A stretch of DNA of 64,000 bases from DUUI01 sp964627845 (GCA_964627845.1 CAZVKL010000001.1:96067-160066), one strand, 5' to 3'. Positions 26,682 through 35,547 are shown, counted from the first letter of the stretch. Numbers and translations are program-made. The notes: generated by a model from the letters alone, not told the origin.

Positions 26682-26702
26682 TCTTTTTATAACGAGTAAA
26701 AT
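26675..26702 (+). promoter_or_regulatory. Promoter of the lysine riboswitch operon
   Basis: TTGACA, 16-base spacer, TAAAAT, about 10-12 bases before the start of the aptamer. Confidence 0.8.
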
Positions 26703-26713
26703 ACCCTTTATAA

Positions 26714-26880
26714 AAGATGCATAGAGGTAGCAGTGTAGATGAGTAAGCTCACGAGTTGGCAAACCGTGACTGAGCTGAAAGGCAATCACTGCCGAATTAA
26801 AGAATTGGGCGCAATTCTTTGATGGGGTTATGAGAAACACTCATAACACTCCTTCCACTAAGGAAGAGGAGCTAGTTTGT
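26714..26880 (+). promoter_or_regulatory. Lysine riboswitch (L box)
   Basis: Conserved blocks ATAGAGGTAGCAG, GAGTA, CTGAGCTGAAAGG, CACTGCCGAA, then a GAATTGGG...CAATTC stem and TTATGAG...CTCATAA stem ending ACTCCTTCC. GCAGTG pairs with CACTGC. The order fits the L-box core, with an amino-acid ABC transporter downstream. Lysine binding should stop transcription at the next terminator. Confidence 0.82.
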
Positions 26881-26896
26881 TGTTAAGTTTAAGACT

Positions 26897-26917
26897 GACC
26901 AGGCTAGCCTGGTCTTT
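26897..26917 (+). terminator. Riboswitch-controlled terminator
   Basis: GACCAGGCTAGCCTGGTC is a perfect palindrome followed by TTTT. It lies between the aptamer and the transporter start. Confidence 0.8.
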
Positions 26918-26939
26918 TATTTTGAAAGGAGCAACAAAC

Positions 26940-27752
26940 ATGCTTAAAAAAACCTTATTAATCACTATTCTATCCCTATTCCTTATTGGTTGTAGTCAAA
27001 ATGACTCACAACTCAATACACTCACCGTCGGAATGGAATGCAACTATGCCCCATTTAACTGGATTCAACAAGAACAAGATGATGAGGCCCTCTTTATTAA
27101 AGGTTCAAATGGTTACTGTAAAGGATATGATGTGAGTGTCGCAAAAGAATTAGCCAAACAATTAGAAATGGATTTAGAGATTAAAGTAATTGCTTGGGAA
27201 GGGTTAATTCCAGCATTAAACTCAGGTTCAATTGATGCGATTATTGCCGGAATGAGCTATACACCTGAAAGAGCACAACAAGTTAATTTTACTCAACCCT
27301 ACTATCACTCTGATTATGTCATGATTGTTCATCAGGATTCTTCGTATAGTCAAGCCACTTCGCTTAACGATTTCAGAAATGCCAGAATTGTTGGGCAACT
27401 GGGAACAAACTATGACACCATTATTGATCAAATTGACGAAGTAAATCACTTAAATCCTTTAGGAACCTATCCATTAATTGTCAATGCAATTATTAGTGGT
27501 GCTGCTGATGGTGCCCCTGCCGAAAAGCCAACGGCACAATCAATTATTGCCAGTAACCCAGAACTTGTCATGGTTGAATTTGAACAGGGACTCGGGTTTA
27601 CTCAAACCCAAGACGTCACCACTGAAGTCAGTATTGCACTTAGAAAAGACGATGAGCAATTACTTTCTGATATTAATTCGATTTTAGAGACGATTGATCA
27701 AACACAACGAGACACTTGGATGCTACAAGCGATAGAAAGTCCTCATCAATAA
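26940..27752 (+). CDS. Amino-acid ABC transporter substrate-binding lipoprotein (probably lysine)
   Basis: 270 aa extracellular binding protein of the polar amino-acid family (HisJ/ArtJ type). Lipoprotein signal: KKTLLITILSLFLIGC with Cys near residue 17, then VGMECNYAPFNW, SGSIDAIIAGMSYTPER and the QLGTNYD hinge. ATG 26940 follows AAAGGAGC; the upstream TTG-start extension is rejected because it runs through the riboswitch terminator. Lysine specificity is inferred from the riboswitch. Confidence 0.92.
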   Translation: MLKKTLLITILSLFLIGCSQNDSQLNTLTVGMECNYAPFNWIQQEQDDEALFIKGSNGYCKGYDVSVAKELAKQLEMDLEIKVIAWEGLIPALNSGSIDAIIAGMSYTPERAQQVNFTQPYYHSDYVMIVHQDSSYSQATSLNDFRNARIVGQLGTNYDTIIDQIDEVNHLNPLGTYPLIVNAIISGAADGAPAEKPTAQSIIASNPELVMVEFEQGLGFTQTQDVTTEVSIALRKDDEQLLSDINSILETIDQTQRDTWMLQAIESPHQ

Positions 27753-27753
27753 T

Positions 27754-28461
27754 ATGTTACAAAATGCGTTAAATATATTTTTAGAAAATCAACAACTCTT
27801 TATAACAGGGATTAAAAACACATTAATCGTATCATTAATTGGGACCATCGTCGGATTATTACTGGGTTTTGTTTTATCGATGCTAAGAGATATTCAAATA
27901 AATGATCATGATTCAACGATTGTAAAGTCACTTAAAAAATTGAGTATCCTCTTCACAAATTTTTATATTGAATTTGTTCGGGGGACACCCATGATGGTTC
28001 AAGCAGTCTTTCTATACTATTCTTTGTATCGCATCCTTAATTGGACACCAATGACTGCCAGCTTGATTATTGTTTCATTTAACACAGCCTCTTATATGGC
28101 TGAGATTTTAAGAGCAGGCATCCAATCAGTTAACAAAGGACAAAGAGAAGCTGCTTTAGCCATTGGGATGACTCAACAAACGGCGTTTCGGAAAATCATT
28201 TTACCCCAAGCACTTAGAAATAGCTTTCCATCCATAGGGAATGAGTTTGTCGTTAACATAAAAGATACCTCCGTATTAAATGTTATTTCTATGAACGAAC
28301 TGTTTAATCAAGGAATGAGCTATGCAGGCAGAACATACCAGTTTAGTGAAGCAATGTTTATTCTATTAGTCATCTATTTTGTGTTGACCTTTACGACGAC
28401 TCGACTATTGGGATTAATAGAGCGTAAACTCAATCAAACGAAAGTGATGGTAATCCAGTAA
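27754..28461 (+). CDS. Amino-acid ABC transporter permease
   Basis: 235 aa membrane subunit with about five helices. The GTPMMVQ and EAALAIGMTQQTAFRKIILPQALRN regions form the EAA loop contacting the ATPase. The N-terminal INGIKNTL-like start is typical of His/Glu/Arg-type permeases. It starts one base after the binding protein and overlaps the ATPase by one. Confidence 0.94.
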   Translation: MLQNALNIFLENQQLFITGIKNTLIVSLIGTIVGLLLGFVLSMLRDIQINDHDSTIVKSLKKLSILFTNFYIEFVRGTPMMVQAVFLYYSLYRILNWTPMTASLIIVSFNTASYMAEILRAGIQSVNKGQREAALAIGMTQQTAFRKIILPQALRNSFPSIGNEFVVNIKDTSVLNVISMNELFNQGMSYAGRTYQFSEAMFILLVIYFVLTFTTTRLLGLIERKLNQTKVMVIQ

Positions 28462-29189
28462 TGTCACAATTTATTATTAAACAATTAAAGAAAAACTATC
28501 AGAACAATGAAGTTTTAAAAGGCATTGATTTAACAGTGGATCAAGGTCAAATCATTTCTATTATTGGTTCTTCTGGAAGTGGTAAATCAACTTTGTTACG
28601 ATGTCTAAATCGTTTAGAATCCTTTCATGAGGGTGATGTAATTTATAATGACACCAATATTAAAGATAGAAACTTCAACCTAAATCATTATCGCAGTGAA
28701 GTGACAATGATCTTTCAAAGTTTTAATCTATTTAATCATCTTTCAGTTCTACAAAATTGTATCATTGGACAAATTGAAGTTCTTAGAAGAAGTAAAAAAC
28801 AAGCCATTGACGTTGCTTTAGAAAATCTTAAGAAAGTGGGAATGATTGATTACATAAATCAAAATGTGAACCGACTCTCAGGTGGCCAACAACAACGTGT
28901 TGCGATTGCCAGAGCATTAAGTATGCACCCTAAAGTATTATTGCTTGATGAACCCACCTCTGCCTTAGATCCTCAAATGGTTGATGAAGTATTAGAAGTT
29001 ATCAAAGATTTAGCCAATACAGGCATTACAATGATTATTGTGACCCATGAAATGCGATTCGCTAAAGAAATATCGGATCGAATCATTTATATGAAAGATG
29101 GTGTCATTATTGAAGACAATCATCCAGATGTCATCTTTAATCATCCAAGTCATCCCTATACCCAAGAGTTTTTGAGAAAATATCTATAA
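28461..29189 (+). CDS. Amino-acid ABC transporter ATP-binding protein
   Basis: 242 aa. Walker A GSSGSGKST, Q loop FQSFNLF, signature LSGGQQQRVAIARAL, Walker B VLLLDEPTSALD and switch THEM. Closest in form to GlnQ/ArtP-type ATPases. Third gene of the lysine-riboswitch operon, overlapping the permease. Confidence 0.95.
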   Translation: MSQFIIKQLKKNYQNNEVLKGIDLTVDQGQIISIIGSSGSGKSTLLRCLNRLESFHEGDVIYNDTNIKDRNFNLNHYRSEVTMIFQSFNLFNHLSVLQNCIIGQIEVLRRSKKQAIDVALENLKKVGMIDYINQNVNRLSGGQQQRVAIARALSMHPKVLLLDEPTSALDPQMVDEVLEVIKDLANTGITMIIVTHEMRFAKEISDRIIYMKDGVIIEDNHPDVIFNHPSHPYTQEFLRKYL

Positions 29190-29190
29190 A

Positions 29191-29224
29191 AAAAGTTGAA
29201 GCCCTTAAACTTCAACTTTTTTTT
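29191..29224 (+). terminator. Terminator of the lysine transporter operon
   Basis: AAAAGTTGAAG-CCCTTAAA-CTTCAACTTTT with a T run, 2 bases after the ATPase stop. Confidence 0.9.
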
Positions 29225-29550
29225 ATCTATTCTTTTTCAACGTCAATAATTTTATCCACATTTTTTCGATTTCACTCGTCGAACATTCACCGCCAAATCG
29301 ATTAAAACAATTGATTGGTTACCATCGGGTTAACTTGATTTTAATTAAGTTTGGTTCTTAGATGTACTTCCTAGGTAAACCATGAATCTGTTCATCATTT
29401 CTCCTTTTTCTATCCTTGCAGAATATAAGACTAAAATATTAAACACAAATTAAGTTAGTAACGTTTAAATTTTAAAAAAGAAAGATTAGACTATATTTGG
29501 TAACGTAGTGATTATTTGATAAATAATAACAAGTGTTCTTAAACTCTATG
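29225..29550. other. 326-base gap between converging operons, possible decayed reading frame
   Basis: No intact gene. On the minus strand a 16-codon ORF (29395-29345, MNRFMVYLGSTSKNQT) follows AAAAGGAG at a good distance. Further on, protein-like stretches appear in different frames, such as DGNQSIVLIDLAVNV and, near 29225, NVDKIIDVEKE before a stop. This looks like a small gene broken by frameshifts, but no family is recognised. The remainder is AT-rich without clear signals. Confidence 0.3.
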
Positions 29551-29551
29551 A

Positions 29552-29579
29552 AAAAAGTGTTGAATGAACAACACTTTTT
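29552..29579 (-). terminator. Terminator after rbfA
   Basis: AAAAAGTGTTG-AATGAA-CAACACTTTTT, 3 bases beyond the rbfA stop. It works in either direction and also insulates the transporter locus. Confidence 0.85.
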
Positions 29580-29582
29580 AGC

Positions 29583-29936
29583 TTAATCTTCTGATTGTTT
29601 GATTTGAGCGATTAGCTCATCGATGCGATTCCCTTGATCGATTGAATCATCAATTTTAAAAATTAAATCAGGCGTCTTACGAATCTTTAGACGTTGAGAC
29701 AACTGAGAACGAACAAATCCTTTAACTCGATTAATTTCTTCAAGTCGATCCTGAGCACTAATCTCTTTGGTATTTAAGAAAGAGACATAAATGTTGGCGA
29801 AGCTATAATCACTGGTCACTTCAACATCCGTCACGGTCACAAAACCAAATTTAGAATTCTTTACTTCATTTTGAAGAATATTTGATACTTCTCTTCTAAT
29901 TTGAGATTCAATTCTCTCTAATTTTTTATTACTCAT
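29583..29936 (-). CDS. rbfA: Ribosome-binding factor A
   Basis: 30S maturation and cold-shock factor with a type II KH fold. 117 aa: RIESQIRREVSNIL, GFVTVTDVEVTSDYSFANIYVS and RKTPDLIFKIDDSIDQG. It overlaps infB by 4 bases. Last gene of the rimP-nusA-infB operon; truB does not follow as usual. Confidence 0.95.
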   Translation of the reverse strand: MSNKKLERIESQIRREVSNILQNEVKNSKFGFVTVTDVEVTSDYSFANIYVSFLNTKEISAQDRLEEINRVKGFVRSQLSQRLKIRKTPDLIFKIDDSIDQGNRIDELIAQIKQSED

Positions 29937-31771
29937 TCTTGTGGAACCTCCACATCACCGTAGACTTCAATAATGTCATCTACTTTAATGTCGTTGAAGT
30001 TTTCAATGGTCAATCCACAGTCATAGCCTTCACGTACTTCACGAACATCGTTTTCGAAACGTTTCAATGAGCCTAAACGACCTTCATAGACGACGACACC
30101 ATCTCGGATAACTCTTGCGGAAGAATCTCTAACCACTTTACCATCCGTCACCATACATCCCGCAATCGTTCCGATACGAGATACTTTAAAGGTTTGTCGA
30201 ACTTCTGCTTGTCCAAGAATTTGTTCTTCAAAAACAGGCGCCAACATTCCCTTCATAGCCGATTCCATTTCTTCTACCGCTTTGTAGATAATGTTATGAA
30301 GTCTAATTTCAACCCCTTCTTCTTGGGCTTTATTTCGAATTTGAGCACTTGGTCTCACATTGAACCCATAAATAATTCCACCAGAAGCACTTGCTAACAT
30401 AACATCTGATTCTGAAATAGCGCCTACCGTTGAACGAATAACATTAACACGGATTGATTCAACATCAATTCTTTCCAATGCATCTTTAACGGCTTCAGCC
30501 GATCCTTGCACATCCGCCTTTAAGATAACAGGAATTTCAGTGATCTCCCCTTCTTTCAAACGAGCGGATAAATCATCCAATGTAATGGCTGAAGATTTTT
30601 TACGCTCAACTTCAATCTTATCTTGTAAGCGATCATCCGCCACTGAACGAGCTTTCTTCTCTTCTTTAAAGACTTTAAATAAGTCCCCTGCTTCAGGAAC
30701 ATCTGATAATCCAATAATTTCAACCGGAGTAGCAGGTCCTGCTTTTTTAATCTCACGACCACGATCATCCACCATTTTACGAACACGACCATGGGCTGTA
30801 CCAACCACCAAGGATTGGCCTGATTCTAAAGTACCCGTTTGTACTAATAACGTTGCGACAGGACCACGTCCTTTATCCAAACGAGCTTCAATGACGGTCC
30901 CTAATGCTAAACGATTAGGATTCGCTTTCAATTCTTGAAGTTCAGCAAGCACCAGTACATTTTCTAATAATTCATCAACACCAGTTCCTTTTAGAGCACT
31001 CACTTCAACAAAGACTGTTTCTCCACCGTATTCTTCAGCAATGACTCCTAAGTTCATTAATTCAGTCTTAACAAACTCAGGATTTGCGGTTGGTTTATCC
31101 ATTTTATTAACCGCAATGATAATTGGGACATTGGCAGCTTTAGCATGGTCAATTGCTTCTCTTGTTTGAGGCATAACCCCATCATCGGCCGCAACCACAA
31201 TAATAACTATATCGGTCACTTGGGCTCCACGAGCTCTCATCGCTGTGAACGCTTCGTGACCTGGCGTATCTAAAAATGTTACTTTTTTTCCATCAACTTT
31301 TACTTGATAAGCACCAATATGTTGGGTAATTCCACCAAATTCATCCGCAACGACCTTAGCTGAACGAATTGTATCAAGTAAGGTTGTTTTACCATGGTCA
31401 ACATGTCCCATAATTGTGACAATCGGTGCCCGTTCGACTAAATCTTTAGGATCGTCTTCAATTAAGTCTTCGAGTGTATTTTCATCAATGACTTCTTCTT
31501 TTTCAGTTTCAACATCGTATTCCATTGCGACCAGTTCAACTAATTCATCACTAATTGAGTCATTAATTGTGACTGCATGACCTAGTAAAAATAGAACTCG
31601 GATGATGTCTGAGGCATTTTTATTAAGCTTATTTGCGAGCTCACCAACTGTAATCCCCTCTTGATATGTAATATGGGTTACTTTTTCGGGTCTTGGTTTA
31701 AACGTTTGTTTCTTATTTTTATTTGACCCGCGACGTTTATTATTAGGTCTTCTTCTTGGTTTTCTACTCAT
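29933..31771 (-). CDS. infB: Translation initiation factor IF-2
   Basis: GTPase that places initiator tRNA on the 30S subunit. 612 aa, a short form without the long N-terminal extension: a basic start (SRKPRRRPNNKRRGSNKNKK), an IF2-N domain near 35-85, G domain with GHVDHGKTTLLD, DTPGHEAF and NKMD, then domains II, III and the fMet-tRNA-binding domain. It overlaps ylxQ by 8 bases. Confidence 0.97.
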   Translation of the reverse strand: MSRKPRRRPNNKRRGSNKNKKQTFKPRPEKVTHITYQEGITVGELANKLNKNASDIIRVLFLLGHAVTINDSISDELVELVAMEYDVETEKEEVIDENTLEDLIEDDPKDLVERAPIVTIMGHVDHGKTTLLDTIRSAKVVADEFGGITQHIGAYQVKVDGKKVTFLDTPGHEAFTAMRARGAQVTDIVIIVVAADDGVMPQTREAIDHAKAANVPIIIAVNKMDKPTANPEFVKTELMNLGVIAEEYGGETVFVEVSALKGTGVDELLENVLVLAELQELKANPNRLALGTVIEARLDKGRGPVATLLVQTGTLESGQSLVVGTAHGRVRKMVDDRGREIKKAGPATPVEIIGLSDVPEAGDLFKVFKEEKKARSVADDRLQDKIEVERKKSSAITLDDLSARLKEGEITEIPVILKADVQGSAEAVKDALERIDVESIRVNVIRSTVGAISESDVMLASASGGIIYGFNVRPSAQIRNKAQEEGVEIRLHNIIYKAVEEMESAMKGMLAPVFEEQILGQAEVRQTFKVSRIGTIAGCMVTDGKVVRDSSARVIRDGVVVYEGRLGSLKRFENDVREVREGYDCGLTIENFNDIKVDDIIEVYGDVEVPQE

Positions 31772-32075
31772 ACATGTCCTCCTCTTCTTTAATTCTTAGC
31801 ATTTTACTAAAGTCATGATTGGTAATACCTATTACCATGCGATTTCTCAATGCAACAGCATTCGATAAATCTTGACTTGAATACTTTTCGACTACCTCCA
31901 ACTGATAGAAATGAGCCTTTTTATAAACTCTTTCTTTTGTTTTTTCACTGGCATCCGTAGCTAAAATCAACAACTTTACTTTAGCTAAATTTTTAAATAA
32001 ACTTTCTCCACTGAGAATGGCATTGGCTTTTTTAGCAAGTCCTAAATTACTTAAGAAGTTGTCTGATTTCTTCAT
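31764..32075 (-). CDS. ylxQ: L7Ae/L30e-family RNA-binding protein YlxQ
   Basis: 103 aa, ribosomal L7Ae fold expected to bind kink-turn RNA. It has FLSNLGLAKKANAILSGES and the LLILATDASEK strand. ATG 32075 gives the length of Bacillus YlxQ; the ATGs at 32087 and 32084 overlap ylxR further and have no better ribosome site. Between infB and ylxR as in other Bacillota. Confidence 0.88.
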   Translation of the reverse strand: MKKSDNFLSNLGLAKKANAILSGESLFKNLAKVKLLILATDASEKTKERVYKKAHFYQLEVVEKYSSQDLSNAVALRNRMVIGITNHDFSKMLRIKEEEDMYE

Positions 32076-32304
32076 ACACTTCATCACTAATTTTAGTTTC
32101 TAAAGCTCGCTCCAATGCCTTGTTCTTTATGGCTTTATCTAAAACTTGTTCATCTTTTTTGAGGTAAGCTCCCCGACCATGAGCTCTTCCAGTCGTATCA
32201 ACACTGACGACTCCCTCTTTGTTTTTTGTGATTCTAAGCAGTTCTTTTTTAGGGAACATCTCATTGGAAACCACACATTTTCTTAACGGTACTTTCTTAG
32301 TCAT
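32047..32304 (-). CDS. ylxR: YlxR family RNA-binding protein
   Basis: 85 aa. It has VPLRKCVVSNEMFPKKELLRI, the DTTGRAHGRGAYL signature (usual GRGAY) and a C-terminal helix. Homologues bind RNA and affect RNase P or transcription. The stop lies in ylxQ; the start overlaps the nusA stop by one base. Confidence 0.92.
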   Translation of the reverse strand: MTKKVPLRKCVVSNEMFPKKELLRITKNKEGVVSVDTTGRAHGRGAYLKKDEQVLDKAIKNKALERALETKISDEVYEEIRQLLK

Positions 32305-33971
32305 TAATTATCGTAGAACTCATCGAACTCATCAAAATCAATGTCATCATCATACCATTCATCATCTTTGTAATCGAGATCTTGGAGTTCTTCCTCTGAA
32401 TAAGTCGGTTTAATTTCATATTCTAACTCAGCCAATAACTCAGCTGTGTTAACACGCTTCATCTCTTCTTCACTTGAACGACGTTTCTTGCGTTTTGATG
32501 ATTGTTGTTGTTGAGAACGAGAAGCATCGGCCAATTCTTCGAATTTAGAAACATATTCTTGTCGTTGACGAATGGTTCGTTTTACTTTCTTAGGCTCAGG
32601 TTTCACTTCTTCTGGTTGAGGTTCTGGTTGAACGTCAATGTCATCAGCGAAAGTAGAGTCTTCATCTTCATGGTCTGGCTCTTCAATCGCTTCAATTTCT
32701 TCAACATCAGGCTCTTGATCAACCGGTTCAGTTGTAGGTAAATCTTCTACTTCTTCTTCACGAACCACAAGTCCTTCTGTGTCTTGTTGAAGTTCTTGTG
32801 CCTCTTGTAACGCTTGTTCTTCTTGAAGTTTAGCCAACGAATCTAAGCGCGCTTGAGCTTGTTTGGCCTTCTCTTGAGCCAGTTTAATATCAAGATCTCG
32901 TTGATATTCTTCCATCAGCGCCATATAATCAAGACCCATTTCTTCGACTTCAGAAACCGATTTAATATCAATGCGTTCTTTGGTTAATTTAACCGCAAGA
33001 CGAGCATTCTTACCACGCTTACCAATGGCTAGTGACAATTGTTTATCATCCACTACGACAACCAAACCACGTCTCTCTTGAGATGGGAAAATAGCCGTAA
33101 TAACCGCAGGTGCTAACGCATTTTTAATAAGGTCAATCGTGTTTTCTGACCATTCAAAAATATCAATTTTTTCACCTTTTAATTCTTCAATAACCACTTG
33201 AACTCTTGAACCACGTGGACCAATACAGGCACCAATTGGATCAATATCTGGATTATTAGAATAAACAGCCATCTTCGTTCTTTCACCAGCATCACGAGCT
33301 ATGGCACGAATTTCAACAACGCCCTCATAAATTTCTGGGACTTCTTTTTCAAATAAACGCTTGACTAAATTTGGATCAGCGCGCGAGACAATCACCTGTG
33401 CGCCTTTAGTGTCACGAATCACTTCACTAATCATGACACGGAGTCGTTGACCTTCTTGATAGATTTCATTACTCATTTGTTGGGCTTTTGGCATGACAGC
33501 CAGTGCTTTTCCTAGGTTAACAATCACAAAGCGTTCTTCAACCGATTCCACTTCACCAAAAATCATTTCATCTTGCATATCGATGTATTCATCATAAACC
33601 GCTTGTTTTTCCGCTTCACGAATCTTTTGTTTTAAAACTTGTTTCGCTAAGAGCGCAGCAGCACGACCTAATTGGTCAATTGAATGAGGTTCACGTAAAA
33701 ATTCACCAACTTGTAAGGTTGAGCCATCTTCTAATTCATCGTGTTGAACTTGAAGCGCATCATCTTCTACCTCTTCAACCACTTCAAAAAGACGATAGAG
33801 TTTTAATTCTTCATTCTCTACGACCACTTCAGCAAGTGCATCTGACACTTCAATTTGTTTTCTAAACGCTTTAACGATGGCTTCTTTCAGAGCATCTTCG
33901 ACAATTGATCGATCGACATGACGCTCATCGACAATCTGCGCAACGGCAGCTTCAAAATTTTCTAGTTTCAT
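32304..33971 (-). CDS. nusA: Transcription factor NusA with long acidic C-terminal extension
   Basis: Elongation, pausing and termination factor. 555 aa. Residues 1-125 form the polymerase-binding domain; then S1 (GEVESVEERFVIVNLGKALAVMP) and two KH domains (IGACIGPRGSRVQ and LAIGKRGKNARLA) to about 350. The last 190 residues are unlike Bacillus NusA: an Ala/Gln/Glu coiled stretch, then acidic and basic low-complexity blocks ending DDDIDFDEFDEFYDN. Starts 9 bases after rimP. Confidence 0.95.
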   Translation of the reverse strand: MKLENFEAAVAQIVDERHVDRSIVEDALKEAIVKAFRKQIEVSDALAEVVVENEELKLYRLFEVVEEVEDDALQVQHDELEDGSTLQVGEFLREPHSIDQLGRAAALLAKQVLKQKIREAEKQAVYDEYIDMQDEMIFGEVESVEERFVIVNLGKALAVMPKAQQMSNEIYQEGQRLRVMISEVIRDTKGAQVIVSRADPNLVKRLFEKEVPEIYEGVVEIRAIARDAGERTKMAVYSNNPDIDPIGACIGPRGSRVQVVIEELKGEKIDIFEWSENTIDLIKNALAPAVITAIFPSQERRGLVVVVDDKQLSLAIGKRGKNARLAVKLTKERIDIKSVSEVEEMGLDYMALMEEYQRDLDIKLAQEKAKQAQARLDSLAKLQEEQALQEAQELQQDTEGLVVREEEVEDLPTTEPVDQEPDVEEIEAIEEPDHEDEDSTFADDIDVQPEPQPEEVKPEPKKVKRTIRQRQEYVSKFEELADASRSQQQQSSKRKKRRSSEEEMKRVNTAELLAELEYEIKPTYSEEELQDLDYKDDEWYDDDIDFDEFDEFYDN

Positions 33972-33979
33972 TCTTTACC

Positions 33980-34435
33980 TCAAACCTTTACTGCTAACTG
34001 TAATTTTTCAATGTTTTCAAATAGTAGGACTTGTTTACTTGGACGTCCCTTAATAAAGTGCTTAATAATGATAGACTTGTCATCCACATTAATCAGTATT
34101 CCTTCTAAAATATCTCCATTACTTAATGTTGCTCTGACATATTGGTTTAATGCCCCAATCATATCATCATAACTTGACAATTCTTTTTCTATTCCAGGTG
34201 AACCAATATCAAGAATGTATTCGAAATCTAATTCGTCGAGTTCATCCAAAGCATCAGAAATGGGTTGGGTGATGACGCTCGCTGTCTCTAAATCTAAAGT
34301 CCCTTGCGCATCAGCCAAAGATATGTTGAGGACCTTCTGATGGCCCATCTTTTCCCAAGCAATGTCAACCAGATTTAAATCATGTTGATTTACAATTGGG
34401 AGGATTTTGTTTTTAATCGCTTCTAAATGTTTCAT
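33980..34435 (-). CDS. rimP: Ribosome maturation factor RimP
   Basis: 151 aa 30S assembly factor. It has IVNQHDLNLVDIAWEK, LDLETASVITQPISDALDELD and DIGSPGIEKEL. ATG 34435 follows AAAAAGGAGAAAC; the longer frame to 34477 lacks such a site. First gene after a hairpin in the nusA operon. Confidence 0.93.
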   Translation of the reverse strand: MKHLEAIKNKILPIVNQHDLNLVDIAWEKMGHQKVLNISLADAQGTLDLETASVITQPISDALDELDELDFEYILDIGSPGIEKELSSYDDMIGALNQYVRATLSNGDILEGILINVDDKSIIIKHFIKGRPSKQVLLFENIEKLQLAVKV

Positions 34436-34459
34436 GTTTCTCCTTTTTAGACAATAGAT

Positions 34460-34482
34460 AAGGAGTGGCAGAGCCACTCCTT
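34460..34482. promoter_or_regulatory. Perfect 10-bp hairpin without T run, upstream of rimP
   Basis: AAGGAGTGGC-AGA-GCCACTCCTT between the glycosyltransferase and rimP. On the minus strand it is followed by ATCTATTG, not a T run, so it is not a classic terminator; it could be a processing site or leader element. 25 bases upstream of the rimP start. Confidence 0.55.
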
Positions 34483-34509
34483 GGTTAGATATAGTTTAAC
34501 ATAAGTCGC

Positions 34510-35505
34510 TTATAATTGAAAGAAAACACGACTTTTTTTGCCAATTAATTTAGCCACACGTCTAAAACCTAATGATCCTAGAAGACTATGACAAGATTGA
34601 ACAAAGGCATTTGGTGCGTAGCGAAGAATCTCTTTTCCTTTCTCAAGCTCATCAAAGACAATTTCTTGTTCATGCGCATCCAGTGCTCCTACCATAATTA
34701 TTCCTGATAGGTAAAGATTTGAGATTCTGACTAAGAAATGATACCGCTCATTTTGAGTCAAATTATAACGATCGATGTGATTTAACCAATAATTGGAAAC
34801 CTTGACACGAGAGAGAACACTTTTTAATGAAATATCACGAGTAATCTGTCCTTCTCTTTTTCGAGTGTATAACAGGATATGAAACGGGTAGTAGTTAACC
34901 AGTTTCGCTTCAAGAAGAACTTGCCAGTTCCAAATCATATCCTCAAATAATATTCCTTCAACAAACTGGAATCCTTTCTGATCAAGATAGGATTTTTTAT
35001 ACGCCATGTTCCAAGCATATAATTCCCAATACTTGTCCTTTTGAAGCATCTCATAAATGAAATCACGCCCAGACTGAGCTTTCATTTTTTTTAATTTCTT
35101 ATGCGCAAAATATTCATAGTATTCAATCGTTTTGCCATTATAAAAAGACATCCAATTATATACGCACACATCCGGTTGACTCTGATCAAGAAATTGAGCC
35201 AGCCCTTGTAAACTGTTTGGAATTAAAGCATCATCTGAATCTAAAAACAACACATATTCCCCTGTTGCTTTAGCTAAGCCAACATTACGAGAATGAGAAA
35301 GACCATGATTCTCTTGATGAATTAGAGTAATCCCTGGATAATTTTTACTATAGTATTCTAAAAGAATATGCGAATCATCACTTGAGCCATCATTAACAAC
35401 AATGACTTCTAAATCTTGATAATTTTGAAATAAAACGGATGTTAAACAAGCTTTTAAATATTCCAATGTATTATACACCGGAACAATGATAGAAAACTGT
35501 GGCAT
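34510..35505 (-). CDS. Family 2 glycosyltransferase
   Basis: 331 aa GT-A enzyme: FSIIVPVYNT, NDGSSDDS for the nucleotide sugar, FLDSDD for the metal, and FEDMIWNWQVL with the catalytic acidic residue. A C-terminal region with basic patches ends SRVFFQL. ATG 35505 follows TTGGAGAATG. Acceptor and sugar unknown; likely envelope polysaccharide. Unusual place between polC and rimP. Confidence 0.9.
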   Translation of the reverse strand: MPQFSIIVPVYNTLEYLKACLTSVLFQNYQDLEVIVVNDGSSDDSHILLEYYSKNYPGITLIHQENHGLSHSRNVGLAKATGEYVLFLDSDDALIPNSLQGLAQFLDQSQPDVCVYNWMSFYNGKTIEYYEYFAHKKLKKMKAQSGRDFIYEMLQKDKYWELYAWNMAYKKSYLDQKGFQFVEGILFEDMIWNWQVLLEAKLVNYYPFHILLYTRKREGQITRDISLKSVLSRVKVSNYWLNHIDRYNLTQNERYHFLVRISNLYLSGIIMVGALDAHEQEIVFDELEKGKEILRYAPNAFVQSCHSLLGSLGFRRVAKLIGKKSRVFFQL

Positions 35506-35547
35506 TTCATTCTCCAATCTTTTTCTCATTATATCAAAAAATACTTG

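Noticed and set aside
26877..26939. TTG-start extension of the binding protein
   Set aside because: It runs through the riboswitch terminator; a proper AAAGGAGC site and lipoprotein signal start at 26940.
30540..30938. 132-codon plus-strand frame opposite infB
   Set aside because: Shadow of infB; composition typical of reverse-strand artefact.
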